64,000 nt of DNA, from assembly GCA_020637635.1 (NCBI GenBank), contig JACKKB010000004.1, forward strand, positions 257,385 to 321,384, given 5' to 3'. The notes below the pieces were generated by a model. That model saw only the letters and a program-made list of their open reading frames with translations. It made no database searches and was not told the origin of the DNA. The DNA is from Albidovulum sp. GTDB lineage: Bacteria; Pseudomonadota; Alphaproteobacteria; Rhodobacterales; Rhodobacteraceae. The position numbers were made by a program, and so were the translations under genes. Below are positions 45,887 through 55,220 of the stretch, piece by piece (positions within the stretch are counted from its first letter, which is position 1; every line of letters starts with the position of its first letter).

Positions 45887-46150
45887 GTCCAACGGATACG
45901 GGACCGGGCGGGGAAATCCATCCGTTAATTTGCGCCCTGCGCAGGCGAGGGGTTTTCGGGACCCGCCGGGGACCGGCTGTCGGGGCCGTTCCCGGAGCCT
46001 GCGGACGCCGCGACGAACGACCGCGACCTGCCGCCGGGGCGTCCTGGAAACCGCGCCGCGGTACTGCCCGACACTTCGAACCCGGCCGGCCGCCAAAGTT
46101 ATGGTTTAACCTTGAACTGTTTGCCGCGCGCCGGATCGGGGCGCGCGCGA

Positions 46151-46966
46151 TCAGACGACGGAATAGGCGGTGACCGTGCCGCGGTAGTAGGCTTCGTAGC
46201 CTTCGGGATAGTCGTATCCGACCTCGGCCTGCATCGGCACGCGCCGGTTGCCGATCTCGCGGTAGTCCGAGAACGACCCGCGCCAGTCGAGAAACGCTCG
46301 CCGGCCCTCGGCGTCGCGCCCCGCAGGGCGGTCGCGGGCCGTGACCTCGACGATGTCGCCTGCGGCGTCGAAGCCGAAGGTGACCCGCGCCGCGCCCCCG
46401 GGCAGATCGAGCGCCGCCTCGACGCGCGCCGTGCCGACCGTTCGCCACTTGATCGAGGGGTTGCCGAGTATCGCATCCGGTGCCCAGGGCAGTTCGGCGA
46501 GATAGCGCATCGCCTCCGCCAGATCGATCTCGGCGCCTTGGTCCCGGGCGACCGGGATCGACCCCAGCACCCGCGCCTCGAGCCTGCCGTGACCTTCGAC
46601 GTAGCAGTCGAGCACCCGGATCTTCGGCAGGATCCCCGGCCTGTGCGCCTCCCAGACAAAGCCGGGGCTGCCAAGCGCGATCGTTTGCCAGACCGCAAGG
46701 GGGACGAACTTCCCGCCCCGTTTCAGGCGCAGGAGCGCGCTTTGCCGCAAAATCACCCGCTGCGGCGGCGTTTCGGGATCGGCAAGTCCCTTGCGGGCGA
46801 AGGCATAGACGATGTCGGGCAGATCGCGGCGCGGGCCGGGGACCGGCAGCGCGGCAAGCGCCGCCGCTCGGCTGAGGATCTCGGCGCGAAATCCGCGCGC
46901 CAGAACGATCTGCGCGGCAACCGCCGCGAGTGCCACCAGAACAAGTACGGCGAGGACGGTCTGCAT
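46151..46966 (-). CDS. DUF6544 family protein
   Basis: 271 residues with one N-terminal membrane anchor (AVLVLVALAAVAAQIVLA) and a periplasmic beta-rich domain. Family-like segments: ALPVPGPRRDLPDIV (VQRY-type region replaced), RVILRQSALLRLKRGGKFVPL, AEAMRYLAELPWAPDAIL and FLDWRGSFSDYREIGNRRVP. Function unknown. Single-gene unit on the minus strand, divergent from xdhA. Confidence 0.8.
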   Translation of the reverse strand: MQTVLAVLVLVALAAVAAQIVLARGFRAEILSRAAALAALPVPGPRRDLPDIVYAFARKGLADPETPPQRVILRQSALLRLKRGGKFVPLAVWQTIALGSPGFVWEAHRPGILPKIRVLDCYVEGHGRLEARVLGSIPVARDQGAEIDLAEAMRYLAELPWAPDAILGNPSIKWRTVGTARVEAALDLPGGAARVTFGFDAAGDIVEVTARDRPAGRDAEGRRAFLDWRGSFSDYREIGNRRVPMQAEVGYDYPEGYEAYYRGTVTAYSVV

Positions 46967-47223
46967 CGATATCGCTCTGCCAGCGCGTGCCCCCGGTCAT
47001 CATAGCCGATCGCGTCCGCATTGCCAGTGCCAGGATCCGCCTTCGCCCCGGCTTTCAGGAATTGACTGAAACTTCTTCTTGCTCCCGCCATAAGATAGTT
47101 CTTGCCTTGTGAACCGGTCCGGCGCTCAATTGACCCGGGTGATACGGGGGCGCGGATCGCTTTACGCCGCATCGGGCGGGCGCGCAGGAACTCCGGACGC
47201 AGAGAAGGCGGCAGGTTCACTCG

Positions 47224-48591
47224 ATGAACGAGATAGCGTTTCTGCTGAACGGAAACCCTGTCAGCGTGCGGGCCGATGCACCGACGCGGACCTTGCTTGA
47301 CTGGCTGCGAGAAACGCGCGGCCTCACCGGCACCAAGGAAGGCTGCAACGAGGGCGACTGCGGCGCCTGCACCGTGATGGTGACGGATGCCGACGGCACG
47401 CGGGCGCTGAACGCCTGCATTCTCTTCCTGCCGCAGCTTCACGGCCGCGCGGTGCGCACCGTCGAGGGGCTGACCGGCCCGCAGGGCGAGATGCACCCGG
47501 CCCAGGCGGCGATGGTCGACCATCACGGCAGCCAGTGCGGATTCTGCACGCCGGGCTTCGTGATGTCGCTTGCCACGGCACAGGCGAACGGCGCCACGGA
47601 TCATGACGACCTTCTCGCCGGCAATCTCTGCCGCTGCACCGGCTACGCGCCCATCCTTCGGGCCGCCGAGGCAATTGCCGGCACGCCCGCGCCGGCCTGG
47701 ATCGGCGACGAGGTGGCGGATCTGGCGGCGGGGCCCGCCCCCTTCGCTCCGGCAAGCGCCGCCGAACTGGCGAGCTGGTATCAGGCCCATCCCGACGCGA
47801 CGCTCATCGCCGGGGCGACCGACGTCGGGCTCTGGGTCACCAAGCAGCTGCGCGACCTGCCCGAGGTCGCCTTTCTCCATGCCTGCTCTGACCTGAAGCG
47901 GATCGAGAGCACTGCGGACGGATTGCGGATCGGCGCCGGCGTGACCATCGCGGCGCTGCGCAAGGCGGTCAGGGAAAGCCACCCGTCCTTTGCCGAGCTT
48001 CTGCGCCGTTTCGCCTCCGAACAGGTGCGCGGAGCCGCCACCATCGGCGGCAACATCGCCAATGGCTCGCCCATCGGCGACGCGCCACCGGCGCTGATCG
48101 CCATGGGCGCGCGGCTCACCCTGCGCCGGGGAGAGGCGCGTCGAGAGATCCCGCTTGAGGATTTCTTCCTCGACTACGGCCGCCAGGACCGCGCCCCGGG
48201 CGAGTTCGTCGAGGCGGTGACGATCCCCGCCACGGCACCGGCACTGGCCTGCTACAAGCTCTCCAAGAGGTTCGATCAGGATATCTCTGCGGTCTGCGGC
48301 TGCTTCAACCTGCACGTCAGCGGGTCGACGATCGACAGCGCGCGGATCGCCTTTGGCGGCATGGCCGGTATCCCCAAACGCGCTGCGACCGTGGAAGCGG
48401 CGCTGACCGGGCAGCCCTGGACGCTTGCGACGATCGAGGCGGCGCTGCCCGCCTTCGCCGCGGATTTCGCGCCCCTGACCGACATGCGCGCCTCGGCCGG
48501 CTACCGGCTCGAGACCGCCGCCAACATGCTCCTGCGCCACTTCCACGAACGCCAGGGCCAACCCGTCTCGGTGCTGGAGGTCGCGCCATGA
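47224..48591 (+). CDS. xdhA: Xanthine dehydrogenase small subunit (2Fe-2S and FAD)
   Basis: 455 residues. Two [2Fe-2S] clusters: plant-type Cys41, Cys46, Cys49, Cys65 (GCNEGDCGACTVMV) and helical Cys105, Cys108, Cys136, Cys138 (QCGFCTPGFVMS, LCRCTGYAP). The FAD domain (from about 185) holds LIAGATDVGLWVTKQ and ATIGGNIANGSPIGD, and ends in the CO_deh_flav_C domain. Oxidises hypoxanthine and xanthine to urate together with XdhB. ATGA overlap with xdhB. Confidence 0.96.
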   Translation: MNEIAFLLNGNPVSVRADAPTRTLLDWLRETRGLTGTKEGCNEGDCGACTVMVTDADGTRALNACILFLPQLHGRAVRTVEGLTGPQGEMHPAQAAMVDHHGSQCGFCTPGFVMSLATAQANGATDHDDLLAGNLCRCTGYAPILRAAEAIAGTPAPAWIGDEVADLAAGPAPFAPASAAELASWYQAHPDATLIAGATDVGLWVTKQLRDLPEVAFLHACSDLKRIESTADGLRIGAGVTIAALRKAVRESHPSFAELLRRFASEQVRGAATIGGNIANGSPIGDAPPALIAMGARLTLRRGEARREIPLEDFFLDYGRQDRAPGEFVEAVTIPATAPALACYKLSKRFDQDISAVCGCFNLHVSGSTIDSARIAFGGMAGIPKRAATVEAALTGQPWTLATIEAALPAFAADFAPLTDMRASAGYRLETAANMLLRHFHERQGQPVSVLEVAP

Positions 48592-50897
48592 GCGTCGCCA
48601 AGCCGCTGCCCCACGATTCCGCCACGCTCCATGTCACCGGCCTGGCGCGCTACATCGACGACCTGCCGCTGCCGGCCAACGCCCTGCATCTCGCCTTCGG
48701 CCTCTCGACCGTGGCCAATGGCGAGATCACCGGCATCGACCTTGCCGCGGTGCGCGCCGCGCCGGGCGTGGTCGCGGTCTGGACTGCGGAGGACCTGCCG
48801 TTTGCCAACGATGTCTCGCCCTCGACCCACGATGAGCCGCTGCTGGCGACCGGAACCGTGCATTACGTGGGCCAGCCGATCTTCCTCGTGGTCGCCACGA
48901 GCCATGGCGCCGCGCGCCGCGCCGCCCGGAAAGGCCGGATCGACTACGACGAACGCCCCGCACTTCTGACCGTCGATCAGGCGCTTGCCGCCGACAGCCG
49001 GTTCGAGGGCGGCCCGGTGATCTGGACCCGTGGCGAGCCCGCCACTGCCATCGCCGCCGCCCCGCATGTGATCGAGGGCAGCTTCGAGATGGGCGGGCAG
49101 GAACATTTCTATCTCGAAGGCCAGGCGGCGCTGGCGCTGCCGGCCGAGGGCGGCGTCGTGGTGCAGAGCTCGACCCAGCACCCGACCGAGATCCAGCACA
49201 AGGTGGCCGAGGCGATCGGCCTGCCCATGCATGCGGTCCGCGTCGAATGCCGGCGCATGGGCGGCGGCTTCGGCGGCAAGGAAAGCCAGGGCAACGCGCT
49301 GGCGGTTTCCTGCGCGCTCGTCGCCCACCTGCTCGGCCGGCCGGCCAAGATGCGCTACGACCGCGACGACGACATGGTGATCACCGGCAAGCGCCACGAT
49401 TTCCGCATCGACTATCGCGCCGGTGTCGATGCGAAGGGCCGCGTGCTCGGCATCGAGTTTCGCCAGTTCGCCCGCTGCGGCTGGAGCCAGGACCTGTCGC
49501 TGCCGGTCGCCGACCGGGCCATGCTGCACGCCGACAATGCCTACCGGCTCGATCACGTGCGCATCGAGAGCCACCGGCTGAAGACCAATACCCAGTCGGC
49601 GACCGCCTATCGCGGCTTTGGCGGCCCGCAGGGCATGATCGGCATCGAACGCGCGATGGACCACATCGCCGCGGTGCTGCGGCTTGACCCGCTTGCCGTT
49701 CGGCGCGCGAATTTCTATGCCGACGCTCCGGCCCTCGTCGGCAGCACCGCGCAGCCGTCCGCGGAAAGCCAGACCACCCCCTATGGCATGGAGGTCGAGG
49801 ATTTCATCCTGAACGCGCTCGTGGCGAAGCTCGAGACCAGCAGCCGGCTGGCAGAGCGCCGGCGCTCGGTTGCCCAATGGAACGCCGCGAACGCGATCCT
49901 GAAGAAGGGCATCGCGCTCACCCCGGTGAAGTTCGGCATCTCCTTCACGCTCACGCATCTCAATCAGGCCGGCGCGCTGGTGCATGTCTACCAGGACGGC
50001 TCGATCCATCTCAATCATGGCGGCACAGAGATGGGTCAGGGCCTCTTCCGCAAGGTGGCGCAGGTCGCTGCCGCCGCCTTCGGCGTCGGCGCCGAAACCG
50101 TCGCCATCACGGCGACCGACACCGGCAAGGTGCCCAACACCTCCGCAACCGCCGCCTCATCGGGCTCGGACCTGAACGGCATGGCGGTGAAGGCGGCCTG
50201 CGATACGATCCGCGCCCGGATGGCCGAGTTCCTCGCCCGCGAGCACCAGACCCAGCCGGCCAAGGTCCGTTTCGAAGACGGCCGCGTCTTTGTCGGCGGC
50301 GCCGAGATGCGGTTCGCCGAGGCCGCCGCGCGCTGCTACCAGGGCCGGGTGAGCCTGTCGTCCACCGGTTTTTACGCGACGCCGAAGCTCAGCTGGGACC
50401 GGCGTGCCGGGCGTGGCCGGCCGTTCTACTACTTCGCCTATGGCGCAGCCGTCTCCGAGGTCGTGATCGACACGCTCACGGGCGAAAACCGGATCCTGCG
50501 CACCGATATCCTGCATGATGCCGGCGCCAGCCTGAACCCGGCCATCGACATCGGCCAGATCGAGGGCGGCTTCGTCCAGGGTGCGGGTTGGCTGACGACC
50601 GAGGAACTGGTCTGGGACGACCGCGGCCGGCTGCGCACCCATGCGCCGTCGACCTACAAGATCCCCGCCTGTTCCGACCGGCCGCGGGTCTTCAACGTGG
50701 CGCTCTGGGACGGTGCCAACCGCGAAGAAACCATCTACCGCTCCAAGGCGGTGGGCGAACCGCCCTTCATGCTCGGCATCTCGGTCTTCTCGGCCCTTGC
50801 CGCGGCCTGCGCCGCCTGCGGTCCGAACTATCCCGACCTGCAGGCACCGGCGACGGCCGAGGCGGTGCTCGCGGCCGTGAAGAAGGCCCGCGGATGA
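48588..50897 (+). CDS. xdhB: Xanthine dehydrogenase large subunit (molybdopterin)
   Basis: 769 residues. Molybdenum-cofactor subunit with GQEHFYLEGQ (170-179), GGGFGGKES (225-233), ATAYRGFGGPQGM, GGTEMGQGLFRKV and the catalytic Glu724 in AVGEPPFMLGISVF. The Arg in AYRGFGGPQ and the nearby Phe fit purine binding. ATGA overlaps at both ends lock it between xdhA and xdhC. Cytoplasmic (alpha-beta)2 enzyme. Confidence 0.96.
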   Translation: MSVAKPLPHDSATLHVTGLARYIDDLPLPANALHLAFGLSTVANGEITGIDLAAVRAAPGVVAVWTAEDLPFANDVSPSTHDEPLLATGTVHYVGQPIFLVVATSHGAARRAARKGRIDYDERPALLTVDQALAADSRFEGGPVIWTRGEPATAIAAAPHVIEGSFEMGGQEHFYLEGQAALALPAEGGVVVQSSTQHPTEIQHKVAEAIGLPMHAVRVECRRMGGGFGGKESQGNALAVSCALVAHLLGRPAKMRYDRDDDMVITGKRHDFRIDYRAGVDAKGRVLGIEFRQFARCGWSQDLSLPVADRAMLHADNAYRLDHVRIESHRLKTNTQSATAYRGFGGPQGMIGIERAMDHIAAVLRLDPLAVRRANFYADAPALVGSTAQPSAESQTTPYGMEVEDFILNALVAKLETSSRLAERRRSVAQWNAANAILKKGIALTPVKFGISFTLTHLNQAGALVHVYQDGSIHLNHGGTEMGQGLFRKVAQVAAAAFGVGAETVAITATDTGKVPNTSATAASSGSDLNGMAVKAACDTIRARMAEFLAREHQTQPAKVRFEDGRVFVGGAEMRFAEAAARCYQGRVSLSSTGFYATPKLSWDRRAGRGRPFYYFAYGAAVSEVVIDTLTGENRILRTDILHDAGASLNPAIDIGQIEGGFVQGAGWLTTEELVWDDRGRLRTHAPSTYKIPACSDRPRVFNVALWDGANREETIYRSKAVGEPPFMLGISVFSALAAACAACGPNYPDLQAPATAEAVLAAVKKARG

Positions 50898-51649
50898 GCG
50901 CGCCCGTGACTGTCACCATCGTTGCCACGCGCGGCTCGACCCCGCGCGAGGCCGGCGTGCGGATGCAGGTCTGGCCCGATCGCATCGCCGGCAGCATCGG
51001 CGGCGGCGCGCTGGAATGGGAGGCGATGCGCATCGCCCGCGAGATGCTGCGGCAGGGCGACCCGCTTGCCCGCCGCACCCTGACGCTCGGCCCCGAGCTG
51101 GGCCAGTGCTGCGGCGGTGTCGTGGAACTTGAGTTCGCAGCCGGTGTCGGGCGCGACGCGCCTGCCGCGGAGCCGCTCTGGATCTGGGGTGCCGGCCACG
51201 TCGGCCGCGCCATCGCCGGCGTCCTGGCGCCGGTCGGCGCGCATGAGATCGTGCTCGTCGATATCGCCGCCGACCGCCTGCCCCCCGACCTGCCCGCGGC
51301 GGTCAGGCCGCTCGTCGCCGCCGATCCGGTCCGCGCCGTCGGCCACGCCCCGCGCGCGGCCACGCATCTGATCGTGACCCATTCGCACGCGCTCGACCTT
51401 GCGCTCTGCGACGCGCTCCTGCGGCACGGCTTCGCCGAATGCGGACTCATCGGATCGGCCACCAAATGGGCACGGTTCCGTGCCCGGTTGCGCGCCATGG
51501 GGCATGCCGATGCCAGGATCCAGAACATTCGCTGCCCGATAGGGCAGCCGGCGCTGGGGAAACACCCCCAGGCCATTGCGGTCGGCGTTGCCGCCGACCT
51601 ACTGGGCCGCGACACGCGCGGGACCATCAGACAGGAGCGCTGGGGCTGA
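50894..51649 (+). CDS. xdhC: Xanthine dehydrogenase maturation factor
   Basis: 251 residues. XdhC binds molybdopterin, promotes its sulfuration and inserts it into XdhB. N-terminal XdhC/CoxI domain (VTIVATRGSTPREAGVRM, GSIGGGALEWEA, LGPELGQCCGGVVEL with the paired Cys) and C-terminal Rossmann domain (LWIWGAGHVGRAIAGVL, ATHLIVTHSHALDLALCDALL, GKHPQAIAVGVAADLL). TGATG overlap with the next ABC gene shows that the transporter belongs to the same operon. Confidence 0.95.
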   Translation: MSAPVTVTIVATRGSTPREAGVRMQVWPDRIAGSIGGGALEWEAMRIAREMLRQGDPLARRTLTLGPELGQCCGGVVELEFAAGVGRDAPAAEPLWIWGAGHVGRAIAGVLAPVGAHEIVLVDIAADRLPPDLPAAVRPLVAADPVRAVGHAPRAATHLIVTHSHALDLALCDALLRHGFAECGLIGSATKWARFRARLRAMGHADARIQNIRCPIGQPALGKHPQAIAVGVAADLLGRDTRGTIRQERWG

Positions 51650-53175
51650 TGCAGGACATACTTCTGTCGGTCGAGGGGATCGGAAAGAGCTACCCGGGCG
51701 TGCGCGCCAACGATGACGTGTCGTTCAGGATCGGCACGGGAGAGGTGCACGCGCTCCTCGGCGAGAACGGTGCCGGCAAGTCGACGCTGGTGAAGATGAT
51801 CTACGGCCTCGTGAAGCCCGACGAGGGGCGGATGATGCTGCGTGGCCAGCCCTACGCCCCGGTCGAGCCGCGCGCCGCGCGCGCCGCCGGCGTCGCCATG
51901 GTGTTTCAGCACTTCTCGCTCTTCGAGGCGCTGAACGTGGCCGAGAACGTGGCGCTTGGCATGGAGAACCCGCCGCCGATGCGCGAGCTTGCCGCGCGCA
52001 TCCGTTCGGTGAGCGAGGAATACGGCCTGCCGCTCGATCCCTCGCGCATGGTGGGCGATCTCTCCGCCGGCGAACGCCAGCGGGTCGAGATCATCCGCTG
52101 CCTGCTTCAGGATCCCAAGCTTCTCATCATGGACGAACCGACGAGCGTGCTTACCCCGCAGGAAGTCGGGATCCTCTTCAGGACCCTGCGCCAGCTCTCA
52201 TCCGAAGGAACCGCAATCCTCTACATCTCGCACAAGCTCGAGGAGATCCGCACCCTGTGCGACGCCGCGACGATCCTGCGCCGCGGCAAGGTCGTGGGCA
52301 GCGCCGATCCGCGCCAGTCCACCGCCCGCGAACTGGCCGAGATGATGGTCGGCGCCGTGCTGACCCCGCCCGAGCGCAAGGCCGCCGAGAAGGGCGAGGT
52401 CGTGCTTGGCGTCACCGCGCTCAATGCCGCTTCGCCGATCCCCTTCGGCACGTCGCTGAAGGAGGTCTCCTTCACCGTCGCGCGCGGCGAGGTGCTGGGG
52501 ATCGCCGGGGTCGCGGGCAACGGCCAGGACGAACTCCTGCTGGCGCTTTCGGGCGAGTTGAAGAGCGCCCCCGACCGGGTTCGCATCGCCGGCCGGGCCG
52601 CGGGCGATCTCGGCCCCGCCGAGCGCCGCCGCGCGGGACTGGTGGCGGCCCCCGAGGACCGCTACGGCCATGCCGCGGCCCCCGACATGTCGCTGGTGGA
52701 AAACGCCTTCCTGACCGGCCAGATCCGCCGCAACCTCGACAGGGGCGGTTTCATCGACTGGCCGGCCACGCGCGCCTTTGCCGACGAGATCATCGCCACC
52801 TACGACGTTCGCACGCCTGGCAACCACGTTGCCGCCCGCGCGCTCTCGGGCGGCAATCTGCAGAAATTCCTGATCGGCCGCGAGCTTGACCAGTCGCCGG
52901 ATGTGATCGTGATCAACCAGCCTACCTGGGGTGTCGATGCCGCGGCAGCCGCCGCGATCCGCCAGGCGATCCTGAACCGCGCCGCCGAAGGTGCCGGGGT
53001 CGTCGTCATCAGTCAGGATCTCGACGAACTGCTGGAGGTGTCCGACATGTTCGCGGTCCTGAACGAAGGCCGGCTCACGCGACCGCGCCCGGTCAAGGGC
53101 CTGACGATCGACGAGATCGGCCTGATGATGGGCGGAGCCCACGGCATGGAGGTGGCGCATCATGTTGAAGCTTGA
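51649..53175 (+). CDS. BMP-type nucleoside ABC importer ATPase (two ABC domains)
   Basis: 508 residues with two fused ABC domains as in YufO/NupA and RbsA-like proteins. Domain 1 is complete: Walker A GENGAGKSTLVKM, signature LSAGERQRVEI, Walker B LLIMDEPT. Domain 2 has a degenerate Walker A (GVAGNGQDELL), signature LSGGNLQKFLIGREL and INQPTWGVD in place of a normal Walker B. In context it powers uptake of purine nucleosides or bases that XdhABC then oxidises. One-base overlap with xdhC. Confidence 0.95.
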   Translation: MQDILLSVEGIGKSYPGVRANDDVSFRIGTGEVHALLGENGAGKSTLVKMIYGLVKPDEGRMMLRGQPYAPVEPRAARAAGVAMVFQHFSLFEALNVAENVALGMENPPPMRELAARIRSVSEEYGLPLDPSRMVGDLSAGERQRVEIIRCLLQDPKLLIMDEPTSVLTPQEVGILFRTLRQLSSEGTAILYISHKLEEIRTLCDAATILRRGKVVGSADPRQSTARELAEMMVGAVLTPPERKAAEKGEVVLGVTALNAASPIPFGTSLKEVSFTVARGEVLGIAGVAGNGQDELLLALSGELKSAPDRVRIAGRAAGDLGPAERRRAGLVAAPEDRYGHAAAPDMSLVENAFLTGQIRRNLDRGGFIDWPATRAFADEIIATYDVRTPGNHVAARALSGGNLQKFLIGRELDQSPDVIVINQPTWGVDAAAAAAIRQAILNRAAEGAGVVVISQDLDELLEVSDMFAVLNEGRLTRPRPVKGLTIDEIGLMMGGAHGMEVAHHVEA

Positions 53176-54241
53176 AAAACGCCCGACACCGTCGACCTTC
53201 TGGCAGTATGGCACGCCCGTCGTCGCGGTTCTTCTGACGATGGTCGCAGGCGGGCTCTTGTTCGCGGCGCTCGGCAAGGATCCCTTCGCGGTGATCCGCA
53301 CGATCTTCTGGGATCCGGTCTTCGGCGAGTTCGCCTTCTACCTGCGCGGCCAGCTTCTGGTGAAGGCCGGGCCGCTGATCCTCATCGCCATCGGCCTCGC
53401 ACTCGGCTTCAGGGCCGGCATCTGGAACATCGGCGCCGAGGGCCAGTACATCATCGGCGCGGTCATCGGCGCCTCGGTGGGTCTTGCCGCCTATCCGACG
53501 GAATCGCGGTGGATCTTCCCGGCGATGATCCTGGGCGGCGCCTTCGGCGGCTGGCTCTGGGCGATGATTCCGGCGATCCTGAAGACCCGGTTCAACACCA
53601 ACGAGATCCTCGTCTCGCTGATGCTGGTCTATGTGGCCGAGACGATCCTCGCCAAGGCAGCGACCGGTTTCCTGCGCAATCCCGACGGCGCCGGCTTTCC
53701 GGGCAGCCGCAGCTTCTCGAGCTACAAGGCGGCGTCCAACCCGGAGATCTTCGCCGGTTCCGGCCTGCACTGGGGCGGCGTCGCCGCGCTGGTGACGGCG
53801 GTTCTGGCCTATATCCTGCTCGAACGCCACCGGCTCGGCTTCCAGATCAAGCTCGCCGGCCAGGCGCCGCGCGCGGCGCGCTTCCACGGCGTCAACCCCG
53901 CGCGGCTCGTGGTCTTCTGCATGGGTCTCTCGGGCGCGCTCGCGGGGCTCGCGGGGATCTTCGAGGTGTCAGGGCCGGCCGGCCAGATCTCGATCGATTT
54001 CAACCAGGGCTACGGCTTCACGGCGATCATCGTCGCCTTCCTCGGTCGCCTCAATCCGATCGGCATCGTCTTCGCCGGGCTGCTCATGGCGCTCACCTAT
54101 GTCGGCGGCGAGATGGCGGCCACGAACCTTGGCCTGCCCTCGGCGGCCGTCCAGGTCTTCCAGGGCATGCTGCTCTTCTTCCTGCTCGGGGTCGACGTGC
54201 TCACAAACTACCGCATCCGGTTCTTCTGGGGGATGAAGTGA
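53162..54241 (+). CDS. BMP-type nucleoside ABC importer permease 1
   Basis: 359 residues, YufP/NupB-like permease (BPD_transp_2). Eight or more membrane helices; GFRAGIWNIGAEGQYIIGAV and FNTNEILVSLMLVYVAE are signatures of this group. It overlaps the ATPase gene by 14 bases and its stop overlaps the next permease ATG. Confidence 0.95.
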   Translation: MLKLEKRPTPSTFWQYGTPVVAVLLTMVAGGLLFAALGKDPFAVIRTIFWDPVFGEFAFYLRGQLLVKAGPLILIAIGLALGFRAGIWNIGAEGQYIIGAVIGASVGLAAYPTESRWIFPAMILGGAFGGWLWAMIPAILKTRFNTNEILVSLMLVYVAETILAKAATGFLRNPDGAGFPGSRSFSSYKAASNPEIFAGSGLHWGGVAALVTAVLAYILLERHRLGFQIKLAGQAPRAARFHGVNPARLVVFCMGLSGALAGLAGIFEVSGPAGQISIDFNQGYGFTAIIVAFLGRLNPIGIVFAGLLMALTYVGGEMAATNLGLPSAAVQVFQGMLLFFLLGVDVLTNYRIRFFWGMK

Positions 54242-55173
54242 TGGACTTTGGCGCGATCAATCCCACCATCCTCATCGCCTCGCTCATGGTCGCGGCGGTG
54301 CCGATCATGCTGGCAGCGCTCGGCGAGCTTGTCGTCGAGAAATCGGGCGTCCTGAACCTCGGCGTCGAGGGCATGATGATCATCGGTGCCATCGCCGGCT
54401 TCGTGACCGCCGTCCATACCGGCAGCCCCGTCGCGGGCTTTGCCGGCGGCGCCGTTGCCGGCGCGCTGCTCAGTCTCGTCTTCGCCTTCCTCACCCAGTT
54501 CCTGCTCACCAACCAGGTGGCGACGGGCCTTGCGCTCACGCTCTTCGGGCTCGGTCTCTCCTCGCTCGCCGGGCAGGGCTACAACGGCATCAAGCCCCCG
54601 GCCACCCATGCCGTGCCCTTCGGACCGCTTGCCGACATCCCGTTCTTCGGCCGCGTCGTCTTCGGCCACGACTGGATGGTCTACGCCTCGATCGCGCTCG
54701 TCGCGCTCGTCTGGTGGGTGCTCCGCGCGACCCGCCTCGGCCTTGTCATCCGCGCGGTGGGCGAGAACCACGAAGCAGCCCATTCGCTCGGCTACAAGGT
54801 GAACCGCATCCGGCTGGGCTGCACTGTCTTCGGCGGCGCCATGGCCGGGCTCGGCGGCGCCTATGTGAGCCTCGTGCGGGTGCCGCAATGGACCGACGGC
54901 ATCACCGCCGGCGCCGGCTGGATCGCGCTTGCCATCGTCGTCTTCGCAAGCTGGAAGCCCTGGCGGGTGCTGATCGGCGCCTACCTGTTCGGTGGCATCA
55001 CCGTCCTGCAGCTGAACCTTCAGGCAGCCGGCAGCCGGATCCCGGTCGAGTACTTGTCGATGTCGCCCTATCTGATAACCATTCTGGTGCTTGTCATCAT
55101 GTCGTCGGGCCGCGGCCGGGCCGGTCTCAATGCCCCTGCCGCCCTCGGGCAGAATTTCCACGCCTCGCGATGA
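54241..55173 (+). CDS. BMP-type nucleoside ABC importer permease 2
   Basis: 310 residues, YufQ/NupC-like permease. SGVLNLGVEGMMIIGAIAGF is the family hallmark, with LGLVIRAVGENHEAAHSLGY the cytoplasmic coupling segment and GAGWIALAIVVFASWKPWRV near the end. Pairs with permease 1. TGATG overlap upstream; a stem-loop separates it from the binding-protein gene. Confidence 0.95.
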   Translation: MDFGAINPTILIASLMVAAVPIMLAALGELVVEKSGVLNLGVEGMMIIGAIAGFVTAVHTGSPVAGFAGGAVAGALLSLVFAFLTQFLLTNQVATGLALTLFGLGLSSLAGQGYNGIKPPATHAVPFGPLADIPFFGRVVFGHDWMVYASIALVALVWWVLRATRLGLVIRAVGENHEAAHSLGYKVNRIRLGCTVFGGAMAGLGGAYVSLVRVPQWTDGITAGAGWIALAIVVFASWKPWRVLIGAYLFGGITVLQLNLQAAGSRIPVEYLSMSPYLITILVLVIMSSGRGRAGLNAPAALGQNFHASR

Positions 55174-55187
55174 GGCCAATCATCAAC

Positions 55188-55203
55188 CGGGGCAAATGCC
55201 CCG
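55188..55203 (+). other. Intercistronic hairpin before the BMP binding-protein gene
   Basis: CGGGGC-AAAT-GCCCCG, a perfect 6-bp stem with a 4-base loop, in the 47-base gap between permease 2 and the binding-protein gene. It may be an mRNA processing or stabilising element that lets the last gene be expressed more highly. Confidence 0.6.
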
Positions 55204-55220
55204 CCAACCGGGAGACTGAA

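Noticed and set aside
46967..47223. Sigma70-type promoter (TTGACT at 47062) before xdhA
   Set aside because: The nearest TAAGAT lies 23 bases away, too far for a standard -10; not strong enough to annotate.
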